DNA from: Pyrocephalus nanus
Taxonomy: Eukaryota; Chordata; Aves; Passeriformes; Tyrannidae
DNA: 64,000 bases
Assembly (NCBI GenBank): GCA_038380795.1
Contig: CM076275.1
Location: 6,667,001 to 6,731,000 of the forward strand
Direction of reading: 5' to 3'
Shown here: positions 47,808 to 60,458 of the stretch, piece by piece
Layout of the letters: each line of letters begins with the position of its first letter
Position numbering within the stretch: the stretch's first letter is position 1
Position numbers and translations under genes: made by a program
Notes under the pieces: model-generated
Told to the model about the DNA's origin: nothing
What the model saw: the letters and a program-made list of their open reading frames with translations, nothing else
Databases searched by the model: none

Positions 47808-47915
47808 GAGGCACTTTCATGATAATTATTTAATTAAGCCTTATAATTCTCTCTGAAAGTAAGTAAGTATGATTATACCTATTTTGTGGAGGTGGAAACT
47901 GAAAAATAAAGGCTT
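47808..47915. repeat. Ancient amniote repeat relic (L3/MIR-type tail)
   Basis: GAGGCACTTTCATGATAATT, ATTTAATTAAGCC, CTCTGAAAGTAAGTAAGTA, TGATTATACCTATTTTGTGG, AGGTGGAAACTGAAAAATAA follows, in order, the ancient amniote repeat pattern AAGCGCTTTACAAA, ATTAATTAATCC, CTGTGAGGTAGGTAAGTA, TTATTATCCCCATTTTACAG, ATGGGGAAACTGAGG. The colinear match over about 100 bases makes this one of the clearer relics. Confidence 0.6.
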
Positions 47916-50900
47916 TATATCATTTTATCTAATGTTCTTTGGCCTTCCCTGACCTTCTTCGACATTGATTAGATTGACTGGAGGGTTTAGGTGAGAGCAC
48001 AGGTATCCAAAATTCCTCTTTAGGTAGCAGAGGGAGCAGGGATCTCCAAGAACTTGTTTTAACCCACCTGAGCTCAATTCAGAGCTGTCCTGGGATCACC
48101 CATTGAAACATTGAAACGTTAGGTCTGAGCTCACTGTCACCCCTGCCAAAAATTTGAGGGGGTCAAAAAACCCAAAGTCAAATCAACAAAGCTCCCTTAC
48201 TTGTCTCTAGCAGTGGTCCATTGTCCAAGCTGTCTTTAGCACCCTTCTCAGTTGGAAAAGGTGCCAACACCTGTAGGATCTGCTCGCATTGCAGGTGATC
48301 CGCTGGGTCTTAGGAATGAAACCATAACACTCAGGGGGGTTTCAGAGGCCCATGGCAGGATTCCTCATTCACCTGCAGCATTATAGGGTTGCATCTTGAG
48401 TCCTCATGTGTAGTGGAATGAGGAGATGGGAAGAGAGAGTTCTCTCACTCTTTGCTCTCGGGAGTGTTGACATTTCCATGTCTGTCAGTCAGGATTTGGC
48501 AAAGGATCTCTACAGGTGCCGTTAGGGCTTGTCAGTTCTTCAGTCCCTGGGCGGACTTTATTTCATGTGGAGTGGCTCATTTTCAGCCAGGAACCTCAGT
48601 GGATGCTGTGGCATGTATTTGGTGGCACAGAATTTGGCAGGGAGAAGTATCTCAAAGCCTCCTCCTCCTGCCTGGAAGGCAGCGCCCGCCGCAGCCAGCT
48701 TGTTTGCAGTGTTTTGAAACAACTTGTGTAAGCATCTGTGAAAGTGTTATGTGTGTAGTTACTGGTGAAGTTTCCAAGCGAGTGGAAAAAAAAACCCCTA
48801 GGAACAGAAATGCTTATCATAAAAAAAGAAACATGTTTGATAGGTCATAGTTTATAGTGATGTCTCCTTAATGGAGTGGTCTGTGACCTTTCAAGGGCCA
48901 CACACGTGTGGTATTGAAGGAGCAAACCCCATAGGCAATACCAGTCTTTGCCCTTCGTACTGTTGTGGTGGAAACATCTAGATTTTCCATGGCTCCTGGT
49001 AGCACTGAAAGATCTTAATGGCAACCTACAGGTCGTGGGCTGCTGCCTCAATAGCTGGATTTCCTCTGACTTTCCTGTACAAATTCAATAAATAATTCAT
49101 GAAGTGATTGAGGCTGATAGAGCTTTCTTCGGTGCTTGCAGTGATTCAGACATCACTTTCATCTTTTCTAGTCCTAACACACAGTTAGTGAGCAACTTCA
49201 CTTCTTCACAGGAAGCCAAACTGTAGGAAATTTAAGGCTTGGATGCTTAAGCAAAACTTACAACCATCTTGAACCAAGCTTTGATTGACCCGAGACAGTG
49301 CAGGGATGGAGGAGATCAAGTCATGTCCATGTTTAACCAGGGAGAACCACTGTAAGTGGGAGTGATTCCCTCAGCATGGAAGGGTCAGGCTGTGAGCAGT
49401 GCAACTGCTAAATCTACCTGTGGAGATCAACTGGTGCCCTTCACTTCCCAGCACGGTCACAGCAGTGCCACCAAGAGAAGTGTGTTGTGGTTGGATGGGA
49501 GGAAAGTTGTCCATTAAAATTGCACATTCCACAAGGAAATGGTACATTTAACAGCACCACTTGAACCTGCCAAGTATGTGTATTTATTTTTACCCACATT
49601 GAACTGTTTCCAGCAATGAAAAAGCAAATATTATAATGAAGTTATGTTTTGGAAAAGTAGGCAAGTCTTAGAGGGGGGACCTGTTGCAGGGCTTGTTTGT
49701 ATTTGCTGTTCCCCTGAATACCTCAAAGGAGGTTTGTGCTAAGCTGAAAAGAGAGCAGAGCTTTTCAGTTTCCTTTCAAGTGCTGGCTGGAGGGGAAACC
49801 ACAAGGACTTTTCCTCTTATGTTGACTGCTGTAATGATGTGCTGTACTATTGAGTTTCCAGGTCTAACTGACGTGGATCAATTATTTGAGTTTGATGGGC
49901 CACCTGCTCAGGAAACTTATGTAGTACTTATAAAAGACCTGGCAGTGTTCTCCTGGCAGGAGATACTTTTATATTTGCTCCTGTGGAAGTGCTGTCCAGG
50001 TTGAATTATAAAATGAATCAATGCCATGCTGGCAGTGGGATGTTATTTGGGTTTTCAAGTTACACAGTATGACTTCCTCAGTGTGTAGTGCTGGATAGAT
50101 AATTAACTTAAAGTATGTGCCAAAACTTGAGACCAATTATATGCTGCACAAAAAAAGCTCCTTTGTGTGAGACACACTCAAATACGTGTTAATACAGGAC
50201 AAATGTATTGCAGGGTATCATCAGGAGCTCATGAGGGGTAGTGTCCGTTGTGAGAGTTGTATTTTTTGCAATAACTCAGCCAGCTTTTATCAACACACAT
50301 CCCATGGGAAATACCATCCCTACTCCTCAGCAGCAACCACTCTGCTGCTCAGGTGCAGTGGGGGAACCCCCTCCTCATGCAACCCCCTGGCTGCACGTGC
50401 TGCTCCTTTACAGGTGTCTCCTTAGCAGTCATTGGGTGCAGAAAGGGAAAGTGCAACACACTTCTTTCTTAGCAAAGGAGATGGTTTTGTTTCTGTTTAG
50501 TTATGCTTGCTATGTGGTCAATGAGATGAGCAGGAGTTGTAAGTGTGGAATTGTTCTTATACAGGTTTTTGTAAGGTTGTGTTTAGTAGCTGGGGTAGAA
50601 TTTCTTACAGTTGCCCAACATGTGAGACATCTACAGTTTCTCCCAGGACTGAAATTCTTCAGTGCTTTTCTTGCTATTACAAGGATTTGATGGCCATTCT
50701 TTTCCCACAGAGCTTTTCTTACAACAGCAGAAGAATATTTTAAATATTTTATTTAGAAACATGCTATTACTTTAACCAAAAGAGACATCCCTTTGGGATT
50801 AGTTTCAATAATTTAAATAAAAGCTATTAGTTGTTGTGTTTTGATTTTGTTTTTTTTGTTGGCTAAGAAAGTAGTCTTAAAGTATACAATCATCTTTTGT

Positions 50901-51564
50901 GAATGTGCCTTCTTTGTGCTTTCTGTGTTTTGAATATTCATTCATGTAAAATATTATGTTTTGATTCCTATGAGCAACCTTATGTCTGGTAGACTCCCTT
51001 TGCAGGGTATCTTCCTGTACAAGGTACAGTGACAGGTGGAGGAAAATCCTTGAATTTTTCAGTTCTTTCATTAAATGGGATCTTTGTACTCCTGAAGTTG
51101 CAGCATGTGGAGATCAGACTCCTTTAAAACACAAAAGTGGAAATATTTATGGGTTTGGGTAGTTTTTTGAGCTTGTTCAACTTCGCTTCAAAGAAATTGA
51201 AGCAGTGTATATAATGTATATATTGCTGTTATTTGTTATTTTCCTAGGGGAATAAAAGAGTGTGACCAGATTCCATTTTGGCTGTTAAATCAGTCCAGCC
51301 CTGAAACCACGTTAGTATTCCTGACATTTCATCAAAGCACTGATTTGGCAGCTCTTGACATTTGGATCAGTGACTAAACTTGTTTTCTTGTTGATAGCAA
51401 GTCATCTGCAGTTAGAGCAAAACGTGGCTCCTAGACCTGACAGATCTTCCTTTGCCTTGAAAGTAAATCCTAACATTACAAGGTCATTTGAGAGCTCTCG
51501 CTGGGAAAAAGATTTTGCTCTTCACCCTTATCTGGGTCAGCGCTTCTTTGCATTTCCATGGTCT
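47916..51564. other. Noncoding stretch; small CpG patch near 48510-48700
   Basis: GGTGCCGTTAGG, GGGCGGAC and GCAGCGCCCGCCGCAGCC give a modest CpG patch at 48517-48698, where overlapping frames (up to 132 codons, plus) occur in all three frames. No domain is recognisable there, nor in the 149-codon plus-strand frame at 50241-50690. Confidence 0.45.
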
Positions 51565-51712
51565 TGAGGATCTGAAAGTGATTTATAAATATTAGATAGT
51601 ATTAGATAATCTTTCTGCTGAATTTGATAAAACTATATTTCCTTCATCCCATACTTTAGGCTTGGGGTGGTTAAGTGACTTGCCCAAAGGAGTCTGTAAT
51701 AGAGCTCTGGAT
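51565..51712. repeat. Ancient amniote repeat relic (L3/MIR-type tail)
   Basis: GAGGATCTGAAAGTGATTTA followed by TAAATATTAGATAG matches GAGGATCTCAAAGCGCTTTA, CAAACATTA of the ancient repeat tail. After a gap, GGTTAAGTGACTTGCCCAAA is almost identical to the family block GGTTAAGTGACTTGCCCAAG, followed by AGAGCTCTGG for AGAGCTGGGA. The middle is eroded. Confidence 0.65.
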
Positions 51713-51979
51713 AAAATTTATGCTGATACGAGTTTGGCCTCTCTGTACTGTGGTATTTTATTCAAAGGATGTATTAACTGGCTCTACTGATTCCAAGTTA
51801 AAATAGGATATAATAAGCTTTTTTATACAAGTTCAGGAACTGGCAGGAGGGAGAGAAAATTATTATTTAAACTAGAAGGCAGTACCTAATTTTCTTCCAG
51901 CATAAAGCAGAAAGGGTAAGAACCGGCTGCTCCCTTTGCCTCCCTAACACTGGGGTTGAATGCAAGCATGAGCAGGATC
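51713..51979. other. Noncoding stretch, nothing recognised
   Basis: Short ordinary stretch between the repeat relic and the next enhancer-like block. Confidence 0.5.
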
Positions 51980-52650
51980 CTGGTTAGTTATGGACATTAA
52001 ATGATGTTATAATCCCTTTTTGCAACACCAAGTAGCGTAGTCCTATCCAGACATATCAGGAGAGTGTGAGGAGTGAATTTCATGGTTACACCACTAAACT
52101 TTTTTTTCTGTACAAAGGCGGAAAAAGATTCTGTGAAAGCTGACTTTACTAATCGTGTGATTCTAATCTCGCATACAATTGTCTGCATAATAGTTGTATT
52201 CTATGTACTTTGTTCTCCGTGCTTCACCTTAATCAGGCTCCTTATTGATGCTTGATTGGCAATTTTGTGATGTGGGATGGAATTTAGCTCAGCCCTGGAT
52301 CGTCGACCTGGAGCGAACGGTTCCTCTCAGCGTGAACGTATTTTTTCTGTAATATATCACTTTCACATCAGCAATTCTCTGCATGACCTCCTTGCTTTTG
52401 ATTTCCTATTTGCAATATCAGCTTTTTCAGACCAAATCAATGATGAGCAGTATAATTAATTTTTAAGTGTTTTAATTAAGTTTCAGCTGCTCCAATGCTT
52501 TTCATTATCTTAGCATGATCTCGTGCTGCTACTGAACATTACAATGAAAGAAACCTGTTGATTAAATAAAATATTATTTAAAAAGTCCCCTGCAAGTTGT
52601 TAAAGTAATTAAAGTTCAGTGATGCAAAGTGAATATACTAGATGGTGCAC
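51980..52650. promoter_or_regulatory. Strong candidate conserved noncoding element with CpG-dense core
   Basis: Six CpGs fall within 38 bases (52301-52338), including a SalI-type GTCGAC, inside sequence with few CpGs otherwise. Around this core are AT-rich factor-like words: CTTAATCAGG, TATTGATGCTTGATTGGC, CAAATCAATGATG, GTATAATTAATTTTTAAG, GTTTTAATTAAGTTTC and GTAATTAAAG. Such contrast is typical of elements held by selection. The short open frames (63 codons or less) across it have no recognisable product. Confidence 0.42.
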
Positions 52651-55600
52651 AAAGAAATGTCAGGTAGGGCAAGGTATTTAGAAGGTCTCAGGAGCCTACA
52701 ACAGCTTAGGGCAGGTTCTGTCAACCCTTCAGTGGTTTGTGTGTCACCTCATCATCCTTCTCATATCTGATACCATTTATGAATAGCTGTAAGGCAGTGC
52801 AGGGGGTGCCCTGGTGAGGTCCGTGGTCCCCAAGATGCTTCTGCAGGTCTGTATGAAGGGACAGAGGGGCACAGAGAGGAAAAGAAGGAGCTGAAGGTCA
52901 TTTAATCTTTCTGGGACGTTTCCCTGGGTCAGTTCTGTTTCTTGGCTCTGGGAGATGATTCTGCATAGTGGGACACAGCACGTTTGGCATGACCAGTGCT
53001 GGTGGGTTCCCTGTGCAGGGCAGCAAATGCCATTTTCATGGGACACTGAAGTGGAACTTGTCTGGTAGAAAATATTGTTATCCCAGTCATGAGACCAAAG
53101 GACACACTGATGTCTTCAGAAGCTGAATTTGCAAGTTGAACTGAGATCACCAGTATTAAAATGGGATGATACAGAAAGCTTTGAGTTCTTGGCAACTTTT
53201 GAAACTCTACTTTGCTGTAAAATACAATATTTAACCTGCTACTAGATAGGAAATAAATTGATGGTGCCTTAAGTTTGCCAGGGTTTTATTTTTAGAGGAA
53301 TTCATCTTACTCTATTTCAGTGGAAAATTAATCTGTTCATTGGGTTCTCGGGTAGAAGACAGACATTGCTTAGCTGTTGGCTGCTTAATTATACCCTGTA
53401 ATTTTGACTGACAGTGGAATGTGCATTGAAAATCAGCTGGAAATGTCTGTGAACTAGTTCAGAAACTGGTGGTGAGGAATCTCTGCCTCTTAGTAGTAGC
53501 TGCTTGCTGCGCTAACCTTGACCACATGAGAGGTTGGTAGATGGATGGAGGGCAAAAGCAAGCAGCCATCACCCTGTATTGAACAGGCAGAAATCAGGTG
53601 TTTAAACAGTGCCACAGCTACTTTCAGCAAACACAAGGCTCCTACTCAAAATCTGAGGGTTTAGCATGAAGAGCTTGTGTTTCTGTGTAAGGCATTAATT
53701 GGGATTTCTCTCTGCTGGAGTGCCTGCAAGGATGCTTTTACTGTGTTGAGATTCTCATAATGTCTTTGGCTTTTATATGTGGCTTTTATAACTGATGCTC
53801 ACTATTTCTGTAAATTGTGCAAGACTCCAAATCATGAAGATAAAGGCACTTTCAGGGACTTCAGGGGGTGGGGACAGTTGGAGAACAGGGGGAAGAACGA
53901 TGAACACATTTAATTGAAAGCTGTGAGCTATAAAAAGAAAAATACTGAACATTAATGATACTGTGTGAAGTTAGAAGCCATTAAAAATGGCTGGGAAACA
54001 GTTTGTGCAGGGATAAGCTGGTGCTTTCAAGGCCATGTGCAGGAACGTGGTGTTTACCTTGTCTTCATCTTCCATCTTCTTTGTCCACAATATTCTGCTG
54101 TTGCATCACTGTTCTGGCTCCTCTTGATCTCACCAGTGCTGTGGGGGAGAAGGAGAATGAAGAGACTGTCAGAACTGTAACATTTTTGCCAGCAATCGCC
54201 ATTTCCTTTCCCTGGAAGTTTCATCCCAGAACAATCTTCCCAGTGGTGAAAGCGGGACATTTTTGCAGTTTGCCATGTTTGCTGAGGGCTGATGAGAGAA
54301 TACCAGAGGCTGATGGATGTGAAAACTTGGGGAGAGGTTTAGTGAATGTCTCCAGCTCACTGGACTTGCCCAGGCCAAGGTAATACAAGCAGTGATCCCT
54401 TCTTTGGTCAGCATCACTCTGAGGTTTGTTGCCAAAAAGCAATAGGAGGGGGGGCTGTAGGTCTGTTTGTTGGGATGCTGTTATCAGGCCTAGTGCATCA
54501 GGAAAAGGAGAATGTGAGCTATAGGGACAAACCTGAGGCCAGTGCCATGAGGTGCTCTTTGCAGCCAAATCACAGCTCTAGCTTTGACTGCAGCTCTCCT
54601 TTTGAAAACTTATAAATGGCCACAAAGTGCCATACAAAATAAGCAGGATTCTCCATTCAAAACAAGGAGTGTAGCTTACAAAGTGATTTAAATAACTGTT
54701 CTTTCAGAAATGCCTGTGCAACATGACTTGACTGATTTACCTTATAATGGCTCAAAGCCAAGAGCATAATGAAATTGTGAGCAGGAGAAATTACTCTAGT
54801 GCTTTTCCCCTTTTGCTATCTTCTGATTTATTGGAAATGCCTGTCTCCTTAACCCATGTGATGCCAGAACCCTGGGAAAGAAAAGAGAGGCAAAAAGGAA
54901 GCAGTGACTGTTCTGTAAGAGAGGAGAACCAACAGGTTTGAGCATTGTTGCATGGTGTGTTTGCAACTTTGGAGGCAGAGGGAAAAAAGTTTACAGTTTG
55001 AGGCATAGCATTTGCTCTGGGAAGCTGGAAGCTAATGGATAGCTAATCAAAATTTTGTGATGGCATGTCTCAGCTCTTCTGACATGGACTATTCAAATCC
55101 TAGACTTGTATTGCAATAATAATGAGATATTCCTCCCTGATATTGATTCTCTGCCCAGTTTGGGACTGCCTGTGCATCCTCTGTCTGCAGTTCAGGAACG
55201 TGGGTTTGGATCTTCATGACTAAATTTTATGAGTGGCTACATCCTGCTAGTTCAGGCTGTGACTTCGAGCGAGAGAAATGAGTCTGAGAACTGGCACCAT
55301 GTTAGTGTGGCCCTTGTTATGGCTGTTATCTCACAGAAAGCAAAGGACAGAAGGAGGGGAACTCAGGGATGGCAGGGAGGCTTTGCTGTAACACTCTTGC
55401 TTTCCAGCTCCTGATACAAAAGCCTGGTTGCCTGCAATCCTTTCTGTGAGAAATGAAAATAAATTGCTGCTGTTGAACATTTTATTTGCCCTCACAGAAT
55501 ATTCATCCAAGGAGCAAAGGAAGCACCAGGGGAGCGTGATGAGGGCTCGTTTTTTCTTAACAAGCCAGTAGGAAATAATGCCAGAATCAGACACAGCAGA

Positions 55601-58600
55601 AGATTTTTGACAACATGGAAATTCCTCTTTGTGCATTGCCAGCTAACTCCAGCTCAGTGCAATTCCTCTCACCTTGAATCAACAGCAGCTCCTAGCACTG
55701 CTGCAATTTCTTAATCAGGGGCTATTCAGTTTGGCTTCATCATTTGAACCTTTCCATTGCAGAGACAGACAGGTGTGGCAGCAAAATAGCTTTTGTTTCT
55801 GTCCTTCTGGAAGAACAGAAACAGACAAATACTGGCAGAATTTTTGGATAGTGCCTCTCTTAGTTGGTATCTGTAAATAATTCTCAAAGCTGTGGGATTC
55901 TTTTAAGGGGGAAAAAAAGGTAAAGTTGGTGCAAAGAGATGTTGTTGATCTGAATACATTTGTATAGAAAATTAGATTCTTTCCAATGGTGAGAATTTCT
56001 GGAATATTTTCCCAAAGGGAACCTTTAGGGACTAAAAGTCTAACGAATTTTGTTAGTTTGGGGTAAGTTTAGTTACTGGAAGAAATGAGGTTGTGTCTGA
56101 AAGGACAAACACATTGATACATGATGTTCCTTTTGAAATGGAAGTATTCTCTAGTCCCTAAATGTGATTCAGGTCTACATCTTGTTCTACTGGTTTCAGA
56201 TATTGCTTTGCCTGTCTCCCCCTTTCTGCATCAGCAGATGGGCACTGTGTCCATGGCACAGCAGTGCAGATTTTGCAGCTGTATCTGTATCTCACTGTTT
56301 TGAGGTTGAACAGGCATCTGCCATTTATTTCTGGTGGGTGTCCCAAGGGAACACTGAAGGATGCCAGGAACAACCTAGCTTTGGGGTTGTGAAGTACACG
56401 GGCTAAGGACAGGGTCATGGCCACTGTTTCCTTTTTCTTGTCTCAATGACACAAGTTTTAGGGTCCTCTGCTGTAAAATGATACCTTATTTTTTTTGTAT
56501 GTTTTGCTATGCCCAGGCTAAAGCAGAAATAGAATTTCATATGTGTGTTGTCCCACTGATTTCATGACTTTCTGCTTCTACATAAAGGGTGTTTGGGAAT
56601 CCACAAAAATCTACAGAAAGTAAGTCCCAAAACATGAAGCCTTCACAAGCAAACTGAAAATATTATTCCAAGAGGCTGTGAACTTTGAAAAAGGAAATGA
56701 ACTGTGAGACAACAGCTGGTGATTGCAGGACAGAATTCAGATCACATTTAGAAACTTTCTTGCAGGGGTTAAAGAATGAAGCAAAGGTTGGATCAGCAAT
56801 TGTAAGAAGTTTTGCCAAAGTGGTCCTGCTGCAACTGTGTGTATTTGCAGGATGAAGGTGGAGTGTGACTCCAAGCCTGAGTGCCCTGGGGATAACAAAG
56901 GTGAACTGCCAGGGGAAGGGCACAGAGACAAATCAAAGCAGTGCTGGCCACCCAAGTCTTGATGACAGGATGCAGTAGAAGTTTTCTATCCCATTTGCAG
57001 CATTCAAAAGATGAGAATACACAGATGTTCTTGGTTCTCTGAAATAACACAGAAACACTCTCGATGCTGCCTTTGGGGCTCATTTGTTTCAGCTTTGTGT
57101 CTTAGCACAAAAGGCAATCCTTGGAAATTGGTCTCCACATACAGGTAAGGGCTAGGGGTAAAGTTGACAGTGAGCCACTTGCAAAGCTCATTGAGCTTGG
57201 ACTCTCTGATCAAAAGAGTCAGGGCACATTGAAGAGGCCCTGAGGCAATATGGAATTTGACACACAATAAAAGGTTTTTTTCCTTGCATAAGAGAGCATC
57301 AGCTTGAAGGAGAAGAATAATGATAGTTTGAAGTTCTATAGATATATGGTGTTCCTCAAAGTTGTGTTGGAGGGGGAATTTAAAAGATTTTTTGCAGCCT
57401 TGCCAATTAAGAGGAGTGATAAATATTTGCATTCATGGATGCCCTGAAATCTTTACTCCGAGAAAAAAAGAAAAGGCAGAACAAGGTTTGGAATTCAGTA
57501 CTTGTAAAAAAATAACAACTTGGGGCTGTGTGTACCTATTTACTCAATCCTTGTTGTATTTGTTGTTTCTTTGACACTTCTTTCTGCTACTTCCACTGAT
57601 GTCTGGTAGATGGCATTAGCGTATAACAAATTTCTGAAGTTCTTTTCTTATTGGAGGGGGTTTATTTTTCATCCATTATACAGATAATGCGGTCTTTTTC
57701 TGGCTAAGCAGTTTTAAAGCATTTTTTCCCCTCAGTGTTTCAGTTATGTTTTGACTAAATGCTTATATTATTCAACATGCCTTTTTTCCTCCTCCTTGTG
57801 CCATATAATTATTATTTCTTCTAGAGGGCATCAATCACTGAGAAAAACTTGGTGTCTTCAGCAGAAGCTCTGTTATATTATGCACTGTTTATATACAGTA
57901 CCATATTTATTTCATATTCTTCAGGCTTAGGAATGAGGACAGTATTCTGAAGAAGAAGAAAAATTTCTCACACAGAGAGAAAAGATGATCAGATACTCAG
58001 AGTAGTAAATAGAGGTGCTTATATATAGGGTTGAAGACATATTGAACTGCTCTGGAGAGATGGTAGAAAGGAGCTCCATAAATATCTTCTGTCTTTTTTA
58101 GTACACATAAGCATTTTTAGCTAATTTTGTGTGCTCCCAAGAAAATTAATAGGACTTCCGTGACACAGGAGCCATTTTGCATAGGAAAACAGTCAATTGT
58201 TTATCAGCTCCTAGGGATTTTGTTTATCTGGACCAGGAGATGGAAGTTTCAGCCACAAGTAAAATTTGGCAGTAGGATTTATGAGTCTACCAGTACCTTT
58301 AGCTTCATCAGTGTTCCCTGGGTAAGACATCTTTTGTGCTGAGATGTACATATTCATCCTTGCTTTTAGCATCAAGAAGCAGATAACATTTTGAGCAAAC
58401 ATTTGGCTGAATGCTGATTGAAAGACATTTGGAGCAGTGGGCTACTACTTCCCCCCCCACACACTTTCTTCCCACAGTGGAAACAAGACTTATTTCCTTC
58501 ATAAATAACCAGGCTTCCAACAAAAATCACCAGTTTCGTAATTGGTTTCTTCTCAGAACAAGCCAAAGCCCATAGTTCTCCAAGCTTTTTATTACAGTAA

Positions 58601-59569
58601 CAGAAGGGAAAAGTAGAGTGCTAAGGAACAGTTTTGTGGGCAAAGTAATGATTTTAAATAATCCTCAGGAGCTTTCTGTTTATGAAGATCATGCTTTCCA
58701 GATCAGGTGCGCTTGAAGGCAAAGAATTAAAAAGTGATAGAGATATCTTGAGATTAATTTTGTATAAAGAGTATACAGATGCAAAACATGCTAAGCACCA
58801 GGTTTTATTGAATCTGTCTAATTATGAGCAAATGATCAGCATAACTTTCTTGCATTTTCAACCACATTTTCTTGAGACTGAAGTATTTAAGGCAATTATA
58901 AAGGCATGCCAACACCTAATTGTGATAAATTTTATCTTTAATGAATCCTTGAGTTTGTCTTTATATAAAAATGCAAATATTTTAGGATAGGCAGGGATGA
59001 TTTCTCTCTGGGTCCTTGTGTAAGAGGCATTGTTGTGGTGCAGACTCGCCTGGCCTTAGTCTCCAAGCGTGGTTGTAGACTTTGTCCCTGGACTGACTGT
59101 TCACACCTCATGCTGTGTTCTCCAGCTAAAGGGTCTGGCCCTTGCTCTCATGGATCTGAGGCTGGAAGGAGATTAATGGGCAACCTGTCTTACTTAGTTT
59201 TGAAAGTCGATAAAAGGAAGGAAAAATTGTAAGACCGATGTGCTCCTGGTGCTCATTTCATGAAGTCACCGAAGCAGGATTTTATTGAAATATTTTATTC
59301 ATGGCTTACTCCAGTTGTCTGTGGATAGAATTGCATGTAAATCGAGTTATGTCAAATGCTCATGTGAGCATCTATTATGGAACGTACTTAAAACGTGACC
59401 TGTGCTCCCCAGACCCTGAACACTCTGGTTTCACCTTCAGCAGCTCAGTGCAGCTGGGCATCCCAACCAGAGCTGCACCGATCCTGCACAGGCTGACATG
59501 GTCATCTGCTCCTTGGCAAGGGTCAAGGTTTGCTCAGCCTTTGTAAGGTTGGTGTGGCAAATGCCTTTC
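52651..59569. other. Noncoding stretch, nothing firm
   Basis: Seven kilobases of ordinary sequence. A C8 run at 58451-58458 lies in an acceptor-like tract ending CTTCCCACAG at about 58480, without a donor. A weak 52-base exon candidate is at 57093-57144 (see findings). The longest frames (142 codons minus at 57004-57432, 126 plus at 54003-54383) show no domain. Small CpG clusters occur at 55264-55274. Confidence 0.45.
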
Positions 59570-59773
59570 CCTCAGTGCTGAAGCGAGTTCAGGGTTCGCT
59601 GCGCTACCAGAGGATTGATGGGGCCTGTTTATGGCCCGGTGACAATCTCTCATCGTAAGTGGCTCAGAAATCCTTTACAGAAATGTGTGAAGCTTAAGCA
59701 TCCAGTTAACGATTTGCTGCTCAGCTGCACTGCAGTGACTTGAAGAGATGAACACATGTATTTGGTAGCCAGC

Positions 59774-59804
<31 letters not shown>

Positions 59805-60060
59805 ATCTTCTAAAGCATGTTGTTTTGGCGAGCACGTGTCTGAGGGATGTTTCAGTGTCTGCAAGCATTCCTTGCTGCAAAACACATGGCCAGCCTGAGT
59901 GTAGAGCAGATGGGGAAATTGTGTGGGTGTATTTCTGTCCTTTTGCCCGCGACAACCTGAAACTTCGAGCGTTAAGGTGTCATTTCTCTTAGACAGGCAG
60001 CAGCAGGGCTTCTGAAACCTCTCAAAGATGGACTAATTTCACATCGATATCACCATCTGT
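59570..60060. promoter_or_regulatory. CpG-retaining block interrupted by a poly-T tract
   Basis: CpGs persist at AAGCGAGTTC, GGTTCGCTGCGCTACC, GGCCCGGTGAC, CATCGTAAG, TAACGATTTG, TTGGCGAGCACGTG, GCCCGCGACAACC, CTTCGAGCGTTAAGG and ACATCGATATCACCATCTG. A T23 run at 59781-59803 splits the block. The mix of CpG retention and E-box or homeodomain-type words suggests a regulatory element; this is inference. Confidence 0.35.
59781..59803 (+). repeat. T23 homopolymer
   Basis: Twenty-three consecutive T preceded by AGCTTTCTTC. On the minus strand it would read as a poly-A tail, but no retroposon body is recognisable on its 5' side. Confidence 0.95.
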
Positions 60061-60400
60061 CTGAAACACATTCTGACCTGCTGTAGCACAGCAACATTTC
60101 CTTGGTTTCCCAGGCTGTAGCAGATGGAGGCGTCCTTGCTGGGGTTTCTCTGAGTCTTCCTGGTGTGTTATTTCCCTTCTCTCTCCCATTCCATCTTTAT
60201 GGTGGTCTTCCACTATTATTTGGAAGCAGGTTGTCTTACAACTGTTATTGCACCCTTCCTTGGCCCCTGTCATACCTTACAGTTACCAAAATACTGCTGA
60301 TTGTGAACTGCTATCCAGTGTAAAAATAGCATGTCATTATAATGTAGAGCATTAAAATTCATAGACTGTAGCCTGGCTGTTTCTTGCACTTTCTGGACAG
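60061..60400. other. Noncoding stretch, nothing recognised
   Basis: Moderately pyrimidine-rich on the plus strand; no repeat recognised. Confidence 0.5.
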
Positions 60401-60458
60401 GCCTGTTAACCTTTGAGAGATTTGCTATGGAGATCTTGCTGTACAATAATAAAAACAG
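60401..60458 (+). other. Candidate short exon
   Basis: GGCTGTTTCTTGCACTTTCTGGACAG ends at 60400 as a reasonable 3' splice site, although interrupted by purines. CAG/GTAAGT at 60456-60464 is a perfect consensus 5' splice site. One plus-strand frame is open through the 58 bases (LLTFERFAMEILLYNNKN), but I do not recognise the peptide. Could be a noncoding or untranslated exon, or chance. Confidence 0.25.

Noticed and set aside
49684..50004. 106-codon plus-strand frame with a somewhat protein-like sequence
   Set aside because: No family recognised and no promoter, splice or polyadenylation context that supports it.
59781..59803. T23 run as the poly-A tail of a processed pseudogene on the minus strand
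   Set aside because: No gene-like sequence lies on its 5' side and no target-site duplication was seen.
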